From positions 62,001 to 126,000 of the forward strand of contig NZ_BMRE01000018.1 in the NCBI RefSeq assembly GCF_014648475.1: a DNA stretch of 64,000 bases, written 5' to 3'. This document shows, in pieces, positions 1-7,725 of this stretch. Numbering within the stretch: position 1 is the stretch's first letter; every line of letters starts with the position of its first letter. Source of the DNA: Lentzea flava. GTDB taxonomy: Bacteria; Actinomycetota; Actinomycetes; Mycobacteriales; Pseudonocardiaceae. The translations under genes and the position numbers were made by a program. Below the pieces are notes generated by a model. It was given only the letters and a program-made list of their open reading frames with translations, ran no database searches and was not told the DNA's origin.

Positions 1-579
1 CGCGAGAAGAACGGAGTACTCGTCAAGAACACGGATACGGCGCTTCTTTCCGGCGACTACGCCCCAGTCTGTCGTGTAGCACCACGGCGGGATTCCGCCG
101 ACCCAGGCCTCAGTGTACTTCCGCTTGGCGATGCTGTCCCGGATGCGGGTTCTAATTCGTTCCAGTTCCCGAGCTGGGCCGATCGACTTCACGTGAATAA
201 TCGCTCGCCCTTCGGGCGTGTGCATGTCTAGAGTTGGGTCGTCAAGTAGGACAAGAACCTTGTCCCACTCAAGCATCTTGTGGATGAAGGCCATCACGTG
301 CATGTCGTTACGGCTCAGGCGGTCCTGGGTGGTCATCCACAGCTCGTCCCAAGAGCCTCGACGCTCATCCGTCAGCCACTCGCCCAACTCCGGCCTATCG
401 AAGAAGTCGATGTCACCGGACACGGACCGGTCCTCGGCGACGCCAACGATGTTGATGACTTCACCTGCGGCGCGGCGTTCCGCGACACGCGCCATGTGCT
501 TCTCGTGCTGCCGCTCGATCGAGTCGGTCTTGTCGCCCTTGTCGCGGGAGACCCGTTCCCCCAGTAGTACGTTGACCAT
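1..579 (-). CDS. Large serine recombinase (integrase), N-terminal part, cut by the window edge
   Basis: A reading frame on the minus strand runs open from an ATG at 579 to the left edge (193 codons, no stop). It carries the resolvase/invertase catalytic fold: a catalytic-serine segment ERVSRDKGD (Ser11), then SIERQ, EDRSVSGD, DRLSRND and PEGRAI. After about residue 145 comes the start of the recombinase domain, with an arginine-rich helix and GGIPPWCY. Large serine integrases of this type move phages and integrative elements between attP and attB. The gene faces away from the disrupted ABC gene on its right, and its 5' end is about 40 bp from the presumed element end. G+C is clearly lower than in the rest of the window, which supports recent acquisition. 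The C-terminal zinc and coiled-coil part is not visible. Confidence 0.9.
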   Translation of the reverse strand, partial: MVNVLLGERVSRDKGDKTDSIERQHEKHMARVAERRAAGEVINIVGVAEDRSVSGDIDFFDRPELGEWLTDERRGSWDELWMTTQDRLSRNDMHVMAFIHKMLEWDKVLVLLDDPTLDMHTPEGRAIIHVKSIGPARELERIRTRIRDSIAKRKYTEAWVGGIPPWCYTTDWGVVAGKKRRIRVLDEYSVLLA

Positions 580-625
580 GCACCGAGGATGACCAGGCCA
601 AACACTGTTTGTCAATCAGCAATGT
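580..625. other. Probable attachment-site junction (attL or attR) of an integrated element
   Basis: Between the integrase start codon (579) and the first codons recognisable as ABC-exporter sequence (from about 622) base composition shifts from AT-richer to GC-rich. The exporter gene begins abruptly in the middle of its protein. A serine-integrase att site next to its integrase gene would sit here. The two-base crossover core cannot be identified without the other end of the element, so the limits are approximate. Confidence 0.5.
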
Positions 626-1491
626 ACGACGAGCTGGCGATGTTCGCGAACGCCTACTCCTCGGCCACGGCCGCGCTGGAGAAGATCTCCGGCGTCCTGG
701 AGGAGGAGCCGTCGGTGCCGGAACCGGCCTCGCCGGTGGCTCTGCCGCACGCTCGGGGCGCCATCCGGTTCGCCGAGGTCGAGTTCTCCTACCCCGGAAC
801 GTCCCGGCAGGTGCTCCCGCGCTTCTCGCTGGACGTGCCGGCGGGTCAGACCGTGGCGCTGGTCGGCGCGACCGGTGCCGGCAAGACCACGCTGGCCAAG
901 CTGGTGTCGCGGTTCTACGACCCGTCGTCCGGTTCGGTCCAGCTCGACGGGATCGACCTGCGTTCCGTGGCGGATCCGGACCTGCGCCGGGCCGTCGTGA
1001 TGGTCACCCAGGAGAACTTCCTGTTCTCCGGCTCGGTGGCGGACAACATCGCGCTGGGCAAGCCGACGGCCACGCGGGCGGAGATCGAGGCCGCGGCCGC
1101 CGAGGTGGGTGCGCACGAGTTCATCGCCGCGCTGCCCGACGGCTACGACACGGACGTCCGCAAGCGGGGCGGCCGTTTGTCGGCAGGCCAGCGGCAGATG
1201 GTCGCTTTCGCGCGCGCCTTCCTGGCGGATCCGGCGGTACTGGTCCTGGATGAGGCAACATCATCGCTGGACGTGCCCACCGAACGCGCCGTGCAGGCCG
1301 CGCTGGAGACAGTGCTGGCCGACCGGACGGCGTTCATCATCGCCCACCGCCTGTCCACGGTCCTGATCGCGGACCGCGTTCTGGTGCTGGATGGTGGCAT
1401 TGTGGTGGAAGACGGCTCCCCCGAGGAGCTGATCGGTGAGCGGGGCCGGTTCGCGGCTCTGCACACGGCCTGGCGCGACTCGCTCGCCTAG
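622..1491 (+). pseudogene. ABC exporter, 5'-truncated (nucleotide-binding half only)
   Basis: This is the C-terminal half of a fused transmembrane/ATPase ABC exporter. It opens with the linker that follows the last membrane helix (MYDELAMFANAYSSATAALEK) and continues into a complete ATPase domain: Walker A GATGAGKTT (about residues 82-90), signature LSAGQRQ, Walker B VLVLDEATSSLD and switch histidine AHRLSTV. The roughly 300-residue membrane domain expected upstream is absent and replaced by the integrase end, so the gene is called disrupted. An ATG at 589 or 622 could still give a soluble ATPase fragment, but no good ribosome site is seen. It ends at a strong hairpin. The native substrate is unknown. 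Confidence 0.8.
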
Positions 1492-1497
1492 GCCTGT

Positions 1498-1538
1498 GGT
1501 CGCGTTCGCGCCAATGGGGATCTGGCGCGAACGCGACC
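1498..1538. terminator. Hairpin terminator between convergent genes
   Basis: A perfect 16-bp stem (1498-1513 with 1523-1538) closes a 9-nt loop just after the ABC fragment and before the 3' end of the opposing gene. It has no U-tract, as is common for actinobacterial terminators, and could serve both strands. Confidence 0.7.
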
Positions 1539-1546
1539 TCACGAAC

Positions 1547-1975
1547 TCAGGCGGCGGGTCGGATGCCGGGCTGGAACCTGAACGAGATCCTCTCCAGCAG
1601 CGAGTGGCGCTTGGTGTTCTGGAACGCCGCGATCTTCCACTCGCCGTTCTGCCGGACGAGCGTGAACGTCTGCACCTTGGCGCCCTTGCTCGGCTTCTTC
1701 CCGACGTCACCGCGGGTGGTCAGCACCGCCGTGTCCTCGCCGTAGAACCGCACGTCGACGGCGCCCTCGGTGGTGAGCTTCGTGTCCTTGAGGAAGGTGT
1801 CGAACAGGACCTGGTGCGACCTCCCGATGTCCGCGGCGCCGCGGTAGATAGTGCCGACCCACGCCACGTAGGTCGCGTCGTCGGTGAAGCACTGCCCGTA
1901 CGCCGCTCCGTCGCCCCTGTTCCACGCCTCGGCGAGCTTCGCGAACAACGCCAGGACGCCTGCTTCGTCACTCAT
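1547..1975 (-). CDS. SgcJ/EcaC-type SnoaL-like (NTF2-fold) protein
   Basis: A 142-residue single-domain protein of the SnoaL/DUF4440 group, usual length for SgcJ/EcaC members. Typical family features are the N-terminal helix with AEAWNRGDGAAYGQCFTDDATYV, the GxxxRGxxxI segment, and the C-terminal strand with VRQNGEWKIAAFQNTK. The fold makes a cone-shaped pocket used by small ketosteroid-isomerase-like enzymes and unknown ligand binders, so the reaction cannot be stated. It is divergent from a MarR gene across 91 bp that hold repeated operator-like sites, so it is probably the MarR target. Confidence 0.8.
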   Translation of the reverse strand: MSDEAGVLALFAKLAEAWNRGDGAAYGQCFTDDATYVAWVGTIYRGAADIGRSHQVLFDTFLKDTKLTTEGAVDVRFYGEDTAVLTTRGDVGKKPSKGAKVQTFTLVRQNGEWKIAAFQNTKRHSLLERISFRFQPGIRPAA

Positions 1976-1993
1976 GGTTCCCCCTTGCTAAGT

Positions 1994-2047
1994 TCTCTTC
2001 GTCAGAGAAGTCTCTTCCTTCAAGAAGTCTCTTCGTTGAGGAAGAGA
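1994..2047. promoter_or_regulatory. Repeated MarR-type operator in a divergent promoter
   Basis: The dodecamer AGAAGTCTCTTC occurs twice in direct orientation (2006-2017 and 2023-2034, 17-bp period). Each copy holds a GAAG/CTTC inverted repeat, and partial copies flank them (TCTCTTC at 1994-2000, GAAGAGA at 2041-2047). Position between the SnoaL-like gene and the MarR gene suggests autoregulation plus control of the neighbour. Confidence 0.6.
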
Positions 2048-2066
2048 TTACGAACGAGGCGGTGGG

Positions 2067-2480
2067 ATGTCAACAGACGCGAGCGAGGTCTACCGGCGCT
2101 ATGTCGGCGCGATGGTTCTGCACGGGCTGCACGCCGCACGGTCGTGCGGTCTGGGCGGCACGGACCTGTACGCGCTGAACCTGCTCGACCTCAACGGCCC
2201 GATGACGCCGGGTGAGCTCTCCGCGCAGACGGGGCTGACGACCGGTCCGACGACCCGCCTGATCGACCGCCTGGAGGAGGCGGGGTTCGTGCGGCGCACC
2301 CCGTCGCCGGACGACCGGCGCAAGGTGATCGTCGAACTGCTGGCCGAACCCGCGCCGTTGGCAGAGGCCCTGGCGCCCGCGAGGGAGAAGCTCGGCGACA
2401 TCTTCGCGGGGTACAGCGAAGAGGAGCGCCGGACGTTGTTCGACTACTTCGCGCGAGCAACGGAGGCACTGCGGCCCTGA
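2067..2480 (+). CDS. MarR-family transcriptional regulator
   Basis: A 137-residue winged-helix regulator. The core runs LNGPMTPGELSAQTGLTTGPTTRLIDRLEEAGFVRRTPSPDDRRKVIVEL, with the wing DDRRK typical of MarR proteins, flanked by dimerisation helices at both ends. ATG at 2067 follows a GGCGGTGGG ribosome site and sits just past the repeated operator. It probably represses itself and the divergent SnoaL-like gene in response to a small, perhaps phenolic, ligand; the ligand is not deducible from sequence. Confidence 0.9.
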   Translation: MSTDASEVYRRYVGAMVLHGLHAARSCGLGGTDLYALNLLDLNGPMTPGELSAQTGLTTGPTTRLIDRLEEAGFVRRTPSPDDRRKVIVELLAEPAPLAEALAPAREKLGDIFAGYSEEERRTLFDYFARATEALRP

Positions 2481-2530
2481 GCCGTCCGATAGGTTCTGCG
2501 GCGAGACTCCGGAAGACCGTAGGAGGGTTC

Positions 2531-3130
2531 GTGGAGTTGCGAGTCCGGGACGGCCGCGCCGTGCTCGCCGGGGAGGACGAGTCCGGTGAGCGCGAGGTCG
2601 ACCCGCACAGCCTGCCGCTCGGCGCGGACCTCGCCGAAGCGCTGCACGAGTGGGCCAAGGTGGCCGACGCCGTCGTGCGCACCGAGACACCCGCCGACGG
2701 CGTGGCCAGCGCGCTGGTCGCGCGACGGGGCAAGCAGCTGGCAGGCAGACTCGCGGCGGCCATGAACGCCCCGATCACCTACACCGACCCGGTGAGCGGT
2801 GAACTCGTCAGCGTCGAGGCCCCGGAAGCGCCGGCCAAGGCGGCTCCCGCGCAGACCGAGGCCGAGGAACCCGAGCCGACGCCGTGGGGCACGGGGCTCG
2901 CGGTCAGCTTCATCACCGCGGCGATCGTCACGGTGACCGTGGTGTCGCTGTCGCTGGGCCTCGGCGAGACCAGCAGGTGGCTCGCGCTCATCGCGAACGT
3001 GCTGGTCGTCGGCGGGCTCGCGCCGAGCGTGTGGCTGGGCCGCAAGGTGCCGGTGTGGCGCTGGGTCGCCTACGGCGTCGTCACCGGCGTCCTCGTCGCC
3101 TGGCTCGCGCTGATCCTCACGCTGCTCTAA
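2531..3130 (+). CDS. DUF2537 membrane protein
   Basis: A 199-residue protein starting with GTG after an AGGAGGG site. Residues 1-95 are soluble, 96-125 are a Pro/Glu/Ala-rich linker, and the C-terminal part has three predicted membrane helices (about 125-145, 150-170, 180-198). The C-terminal block resembles DUF2537, matching from memory the small protein Rv0882 that neighbours a SpoU methyltransferase (Rv0881) in mycobacteria, as here. Its last 4 bp overlap the convergent methyltransferase. Function is unknown. Confidence 0.75.
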   Translation: MELRVRDGRAVLAGEDESGEREVDPHSLPLGADLAEALHEWAKVADAVVRTETPADGVASALVARRGKQLAGRLAAAMNAPITYTDPVSGELVSVEAPEAPAKAAPAQTEAEEPEPTPWGTGLAVSFITAAIVTVTVVSLSLGLGETSRWLALIANVLVVGGLAPSVWLGRKVPVWRWVAYGVVTGVLVAWLALILTLL

Positions 3131-3918
3131 AGCAGGGCGTAGAAGGCCACCGCACCGGCGGTGGCCACGTTCAGCGAGTCCACCCCGGACGACATGGGAA
3201 TCCGCACGGCCAGGTCTGCCGCGGAGATCGCCTCCTCGGTGAGCCCCGGACCTTCGGACCCCAGCAGCACCGCTACCCGACGGCCGCGCAGACCCGCGTC
3301 CGCCAGATGCAGCGCGGAGGCCCGCGGCGTCAGTGCGGCAACTGTGAACCCCTTGTGCCGCAACATGTTCAGCGCCGCGGGCCACTGATCCGTGCTAGCG
3401 AACGGCACGCGCAGGACGTGGCCCATCGACACCCGGACACTGCGTCGATACAGCGGGTCGCTGCAGCCGGGGCCCAGCACGACGCCGTCCACGCCCAGCG
3501 CCGCGGCGTTGCGGAAGATCGAGCCCAGGTTCTCGTGGTCTCCGACGCCCTCCAGGACCGCGAGCCGCTGGGACCGGTCCGCGAGCTCCTCGAACGACAC
3601 CGCGGGCGCGCGGTCGGCGGCCGCGAGCACTCCCCGGTTCAGGTGAAACCCGACGACCGTCGCCATGACCTCCGCCGACGTCACGTAGGCGGGAACGTCC
3701 AGGTCAGACAGGTCGAGCGCCTCGATCCGGCGCCGCACCCCGAGCAGGCCGCGCACCGGATAGGGCGAGGCCAGCAGGCGTTCCACCACCACGACGCCCT
3801 CGGCGATGACGAGACCACGTCCTCCCGGCCGGTCCGGCCTGCGATCGGCCGTCGACAGGTCGCGGAAGTCGTCCAGCCGGGGATCGGCAGGGTCGTTGAT
3901 CTCGATCACCTTCGCCAC
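3127..3918 (-). CDS. SpoU/TrmH-family RNA 2'-O-methyltransferase
   Basis: A 263-residue SPOUT methyltransferase. The N-terminal part (1-100) is the substrate-binding domain. The C-terminal knotted domain has the three family motifs: NLGSIFRNAAALGVDGVVLG (motif 1, Asn and Arg), VLLGSEGPGL (motif 2) and IPMSSGVDSLNVATAGAV (motif 3). It uses S-adenosylmethionine to methylate a ribose in rRNA or tRNA; the target nucleotide is not predictable. It is transcribed alone and is convergent with the DUF2537 gene. Confidence 0.9.
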   Translation of the reverse strand: MAKVIEINDPADPRLDDFRDLSTADRRPDRPGGRGLVIAEGVVVVERLLASPYPVRGLLGVRRRIEALDLSDLDVPAYVTSAEVMATVVGFHLNRGVLAAADRAPAVSFEELADRSQRLAVLEGVGDHENLGSIFRNAAALGVDGVVLGPGCSDPLYRRSVRVSMGHVLRVPFASTDQWPAALNMLRHKGFTVAALTPRASALHLADAGLRGRRVAVLLGSEGPGLTEEAISAADLAVRIPMSSGVDSLNVATAGAVAFYALL

Positions 3919-4065
3919 GCGAGAAGTTTCGCATCTTGCCTGATGTGGAACAGCGAGGTAGTCCGGAGGGCGGAACCGCGCACGCCCGACCAGCGCATGA
4001 TCGCTGGTTGTTACCTCGACGTGACAGAGAGCACCGATTTGGGCGATGTAAAGGAGGTTTCGGCT

Positions 4066-4122
4066 GTGTCACGTTGGGCGTTCCGCCTGGCCCGCGCCCA
4101 CCGGCGCCGAGCGAAGGGGTAG
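4066..4122 (+). CDS. 18-residue leader ORF upstream of the GCS2 ligase gene
   Basis: The sequence AAAGGAGGT (4050-4058), a near-perfect anti-16S match and the strongest ribosome site noticed in the window, lies 7 nt before a GTG at 4066. That start opens an ORF encoding MSRWAFRLARAHRRRAKG and ending at TAG 4120-4122. The ligase ATG follows 4 nt later, and its own weak site lies inside the leader ORF, so translation is probably coupled. The peptide is very basic (Arg, Ala, His). It may be a regulatory leader peptide; no function is known. Confidence 0.55.
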   Translation: MSRWAFRLARAHRRRAKG

Positions 4123-4126
4123 CGGC

Positions 4127-5623
4127 ATGGGAAGCGAAGTGTCCAGCCGCACGTTCACCAGAGACGATCGCCAGCGTTACCGCTCCAAGATGCAGCGCAG
4201 CCTGGACGCGTTGGCGACGATGCTCGCAGAAGACACATTTTCCTTTCCCCGTCGGCAGATGGGGCTGGAAATCGAGTTGAACCTCGTCGACGACGCGATG
4301 CGCCCGGCGATGGCGAACTCGGAGGTGCTCGAGAAGATCGACGATCCCTCCTACACGCTCGAGCTGGGACAGCAGAACCTGGAGATCAACGTCCCGCCGC
4401 GCGAGCTGGCAGGGGGTGAGATGCTTGGCCTGGAAGAGGAACTGCGCACGTCGCTCGACAGCGCCGACTCGAAGGCCCACGACGTGGGCGCCAACCTCGC
4501 CATGATCGGAGTGCTCCCCACGTTGCGGGAACGGCACTTCGACAAGAAGTGGCTCTCCGAGAGCCCGAGGTACGCGCTCCTCAACGACACCATCTTCGCC
4601 GCACGCGGCGAGGAGATGGTCCTGCACATGGAGGGCCCGGCGATGCCGGGCAAGGGCCCGGAGAAGCTGCACACCTTCGCCGAGTCGATCCTGCCGGAGG
4701 CCGCCTGCACGTCGGTGCAGCTGCACCTGCAGGTCGAGCCGACGCACTTCGCCGCGCACTGGAACGCCGCCCAGTGCCTGGCCGGTGTCCAGGTGGCGAT
4801 CGCCGCGAACTCGGCGTTCCTGCTGGGCAAGGCGCTCTGGCACGAGACCCGCATCCCGTTGTTCCAGCAGGCGACCGACACCCGCCCGGACGAGCTGAAG
4901 AACCAGGGCGTCCGCCCGCGGGTCTGGTTCGGTGAACGGTGGATCACGTCGATCTTCGACCTGTTCGAGGAGAACGTGCGCTACTTCCCCAGCCTGCTGC
5001 CGGAAACCGACGACGAGGACCCGATCGAGACCCTCGAAGCCGGTGGCGCGCCACGTCTTTCGGAGCTGCGCCTGCACAACGGCACGATCTGGCGCTGGAA
5101 CCGCCCGGTGTACGACGTCGTCGACGGTGTGCCGCACCTGCGCGTCGAGAACCGGGTCCTGCCCGCGGGCCCGACGGTGCTCGACACCATGGCCAACGCT
5201 GCCTTCTTCTACGGCACCCAGCGCGCGCTCACCGCCCAGGAACGTCCACTGTGGACCCAGATGTCGTTCCAGGCGGCCGAGGAGAACCTCTACACCGGTG
5301 CCAGGCACGGCATGAACGCCCAGCTGTACTGGCCGGGCATCGGCTGGATCCCACCGGACGAGCTCGTGCTGCGCAGGCTCCTGCCGATGGCGCACGAGGG
5401 CCTGCGCGACTGCGGGGTCTCCGACGAGGCCCGCGAACGCTACCTCGGCGTGATCGAGCAGCGCTGCCTCGCGCGGCGCACCGGGTCGTCGTGGCAGCGG
5501 GAAACCGTTGCGCTGCTGGAGGAACGCGGCCTGTCGAGGGACGCGGCCCTGACCGGGATGCTCAAGCGGTACATGGAACTGATGCACGCGGGCGAACCCG
5601 TGCACACGTGGCACGTCGGCTGA
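4127..5623 (+). CDS. Glutamate-cysteine ligase family 2 (GCS2) protein
   Basis: A 498-residue ATP-grasp-like carboxylate-amine ligase of the GCS2 family. Family features include the N-terminal Mg/ATP strand MGLEIELNLVDD, the LELGQQNLEINVPP block, the substrate segment TSVQLHLQV, and the C-terminal VENRVLPAGPTVLDTMANAAFF. Members join glutamate to an amine, classically cysteine. This longer actinobacterial subgroup is not proven to make gamma-glutamylcysteine, and actinobacteria mostly use mycothiol, so the substrate is open. It is monocistronic and follows the basic leader ORF. Confidence 0.8.
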   Translation: MGSEVSSRTFTRDDRQRYRSKMQRSLDALATMLAEDTFSFPRRQMGLEIELNLVDDAMRPAMANSEVLEKIDDPSYTLELGQQNLEINVPPRELAGGEMLGLEEELRTSLDSADSKAHDVGANLAMIGVLPTLRERHFDKKWLSESPRYALLNDTIFAARGEEMVLHMEGPAMPGKGPEKLHTFAESILPEAACTSVQLHLQVEPTHFAAHWNAAQCLAGVQVAIAANSAFLLGKALWHETRIPLFQQATDTRPDELKNQGVRPRVWFGERWITSIFDLFEENVRYFPSLLPETDDEDPIETLEAGGAPRLSELRLHNGTIWRWNRPVYDVVDGVPHLRVENRVLPAGPTVLDTMANAAFFYGTQRALTAQERPLWTQMSFQAAEENLYTGARHGMNAQLYWPGIGWIPPDELVLRRLLPMAHEGLRDCGVSDEARERYLGVIEQRCLARRTGSSWQRETVALLEERGLSRDAALTGMLKRYMELMHAGEPVHTWHVG

Positions 5624-5626
5624 GTC

Positions 5627-6454
5627 TCAGCCGGCCAGGAACTCCTGAAAGATCACCCCGGGCAGGTCGGCGTCGTCTGCCGCGGCGCCTGCCTGCTCCA
5701 CCAGCACCGCGACCGCGAGCCGCGGTGTGTACCCGGCCATCCACGCGTGCGTCGGGTGCGAGCTCGGCGCGCAGGCCACGCCCTTGCACACCGGGTTCGC
5801 CTGCAGCCGTGCGGTGACCTGGTCCGCGAGTTCCTTGCCGAGCACCGGTTTCGCCTCGCCGGCCGCGAGGTACCGCCGCGCACCGTCCGCGCCGGTGACC
5901 TCCGCGACGAGGTGCGGCTCGCACTGCAGACCTCCCGCGGCGAACGTCGCGAAGGTGGCGCTCACCTCCAGCGGTGTCATTCGCGTTTTCACGACGTCCT
6001 GCGCGACCACGAGACCCGGCCCCGGTTCCTTCGGCTCCGCCGCCAGATCCGGCACGTGGCTGAAGCCGGACAGGTAGGCCACCACACCACAGGAGGCCGG
6101 GTCGATCGCCGTCACCGCCCCGCCCAGACCTCCGCCCCGCGGAGCGACCAGCCGGCCGAGGATCGCGGCGGCGCGGGTCTGCGCCTTCGCGTCGATCGTC
6201 GTGTACACCACGGCGCCGTCGCGGACGAGCGAGTCGAACGGCATCGAGTTCGCGGCCAGTTCCGCGAGCACCCGCTTCACGACCTCGCTGCGCGGACCGC
6301 CGTCCGTGCTGCTCCACAGCTTGGAGCCGTCCGCGTACCGCAGGACGACGGGCTTCGGCGGCGCGGGCGGCTGGACCGGCGGGGCAGGCCGTTGCCACAC
6401 CACATAACCGACGACGCCCGCGACCAGCAGGAGCGCGACCAGCGAACGCCTCAC
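5627..6454 (-). CDS. Penicillin-binding-protein-like pseudoenzyme lacking the catalytic core (short paralogue)
   Basis: 275 residues from a GTG overlapping the previous stop (GTGA). One N-terminal membrane helix (about 3-20) and a Pro-rich linker come first. The remainder resembles the edges of a PBP transpeptidase domain: VVYTTIDAKAQ (about 82-92), TAIDPASCGVVAY, then a jump to KTRMTPLEVSATFATFAAGG and the C-terminal THAWMAGYTPRLAVAVLV. About 105 residues that hold SxxK and SxN in relatives, and are partly kept in the upstream paralogue, are missing between residues 147 and 155. No KTG motif is found. It cannot be an acyl-serine transpeptidase and may be a binding or scaffold protein at the envelope. 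Confidence 0.8.
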   Translation of the reverse strand: MRRSLVALLLVAGVVGYVVWQRPAPPVQPPAPPKPVVLRYADGSKLWSSTDGGPRSEVVKRVLAELAANSMPFDSLVRDGAVVYTTIDAKAQTRAAAILGRLVAPRGGGLGGAVTAIDPASCGVVAYLSGFSHVPDLAAEPKEPGPGLVVAQDVVKTRMTPLEVSATFATFAAGGLQCEPHLVAEVTGADGARRYLAAGEAKPVLGKELADQVTARLQANPVCKGVACAPSSHPTHAWMAGYTPRLAVAVLVEQAGAAADDADLPGVIFQEFLAG

Positions 6455-7689
6455 CACTGGTTCAGCTTGTCCTTGAACGCCAACCACAGGTCGTTGGGCA
6501 GGCCGGAACCCGCGATCACCGCACCCCCGGCGTCCACCGCGGGCGTGGCCGGCCGATCGCTGCCCACGAACACGGCGACGGAGATCTGCGGGGTGTAGGC
6601 CACCATCCACGCGTGCGAGACCTGGTCCGGCACCGCCCCGTACTCGCCGTGTCGGCACGCGGCGGCGGGCGCCTGACCGATGCCGCACACGGTGTCCTGG
6701 CGCAGCACGTCCGTGATCTGGTTCGCGATGTCCTTGCTGCGCGCGGGATCCTGGTCGAACGCGGGCTTGCCCTCCGGTACCGCCCGGTACAGCGTGGCGC
6801 CGTGGACGTCGGTCACGTGCGTGACGAAGTGGGCGTCGTGCTGCGTGCCTTCCGCGGCGAACGTCGCGTAGGCGGCGGCGAGGTCGAGCGGCCGCATCCT
6901 GGCCTCGCCGACACCGAGCGACACCGCCGCGTTCGGAGGGCCGCCACCCTCGCCGACGAGCAGGCTCGTCTTCGTGCCGTCGATGTCCACCGACTCCGGC
7001 ACGCCGGCCTGGCGCGCGGCGGTGACGACCCGCTTGATCCCGACGACGTTGGTCACCAGGTCGAACATCGCGACGTTGCCGGACTTCAACAATGCGTCGC
7101 GCACGGTGCAGCGCTCACCGCAGTTCGCCTTGTCGTGGACCGTCACCTGGCCGGGGAACGTCCTCGGCGAGCGTCCGTCGTACGCGCTGTCGAGCGTCTG
7201 CCCGTTCTGCAGCGCCGCGACGACGTTGAACGGGTGGAACACCTGGCCCGGTTCCTTCAGCACGCCGCCCGCGTGGTCGACGGCGGGGTCGTTGCCCGGC
7301 GCGTAGGCCCGAACGGCACCATTGGCCGGGTCGACGGCGGTGATCGAGTACCGCAACGACGCGGGCTGCGCCGCGGCCTTCTCCCTGATCACGGTCGTCG
7401 CGCCGGACTGCGCCTTCGGGTCGATCGTCGTCACCACGACGGCGCCGCCGGACCTGCGGAGCTGGTCGGGCGACAGCGCGGCCTTGACCCCGAGCTCACG
7501 CACGATCTGCCGGACGAGCGGTGTCTCCGGCTCGCCGGTGCGCCAGAGCTGTGAGCCGTTGGCGTACTGCAGGACGACGTCCCCGGACGGGGCCGACGGC
7601 GGCGGCGCCTCAGGCCGTTGCCACACCACCACCGCGACAACGGCACCGACCAGCACGAGCGCACCCAGAACGGGCAGCAGACGCTTCAC
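6451..7689 (-). CDS. Penicillin-binding-protein-like transpeptidase pseudoenzyme (long paralogue)
   Basis: 412 residues, GTG start, one N-terminal membrane anchor (about 4-22), then a PBP transpeptidase-like domain: VVVTTIDPKAQ, ITAVDPANGAVRAY, EPGQVFHPFNV, KSGNVAMF, SLGVGEARMRPLDLAAAYATFAAEG and SHAWMVAYTPQISVAVFVG. In active enzymes the second block reads GSxxKPF. Here the nucleophile and lysine positions are Gln149 and His152, so the SxxK motif is lost. SGN (203-205) is kept, and KTGT is replaced by AVPDQ near 352-356. It should therefore bind rather than process peptidoglycan or a partner. It is translationally coupled to the shorter paralogue, suggesting tandem duplication and joint function. 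Confidence 0.85.
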   Translation of the reverse strand: MKRLLPVLGALVLVGAVVAVVVWQRPEAPPPSAPSGDVVLQYANGSQLWRTGEPETPLVRQIVRELGVKAALSPDQLRRSGGAVVVTTIDPKAQSGATTVIREKAAAQPASLRYSITAVDPANGAVRAYAPGNDPAVDHAGGVLKEPGQVFHPFNVVAALQNGQTLDSAYDGRSPRTFPGQVTVHDKANCGERCTVRDALLKSGNVAMFDLVTNVVGIKRVVTAARQAGVPESVDIDGTKTSLLVGEGGGPPNAAVSLGVGEARMRPLDLAAAYATFAAEGTQHDAHFVTHVTDVHGATLYRAVPEGKPAFDQDPARSKDIANQITDVLRQDTVCGIGQAPAAACRHGEYGAVPDQVSHAWMVAYTPQISVAVFVGSDRPATPAVDAGGAVIAGSGLPNDLWLAFKDKLNQW

Positions 7690-7696
7690 AGAAACT

Positions 7697-7720
7697 CCCC
7701 CAGAGCATTTCCCCTGGGGG
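7697..7720 (-). terminator. Hairpin overlapping the ribosome site of the PBP-like operon
   Basis: CCCCCAG (7697-7703) pairs with CTGGGGG (7714-7720). Read on the minus strand it follows the stop of the conserved hypothetical gene (7726), so it could terminate that operon. Its second arm includes the GGGGG of the ribosome site for the GTG at 7689. Confidence 0.5.
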
Positions 7721-7725
7721 TCAAT

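Noticed and set aside
589..1491. Intact small ABC ATPase gene starting at ATG 589
   Set aside because: The first 11 codons have no resemblance to ABC proteins, and the following linker belongs to a fused exporter, so truncation is the simpler reading.
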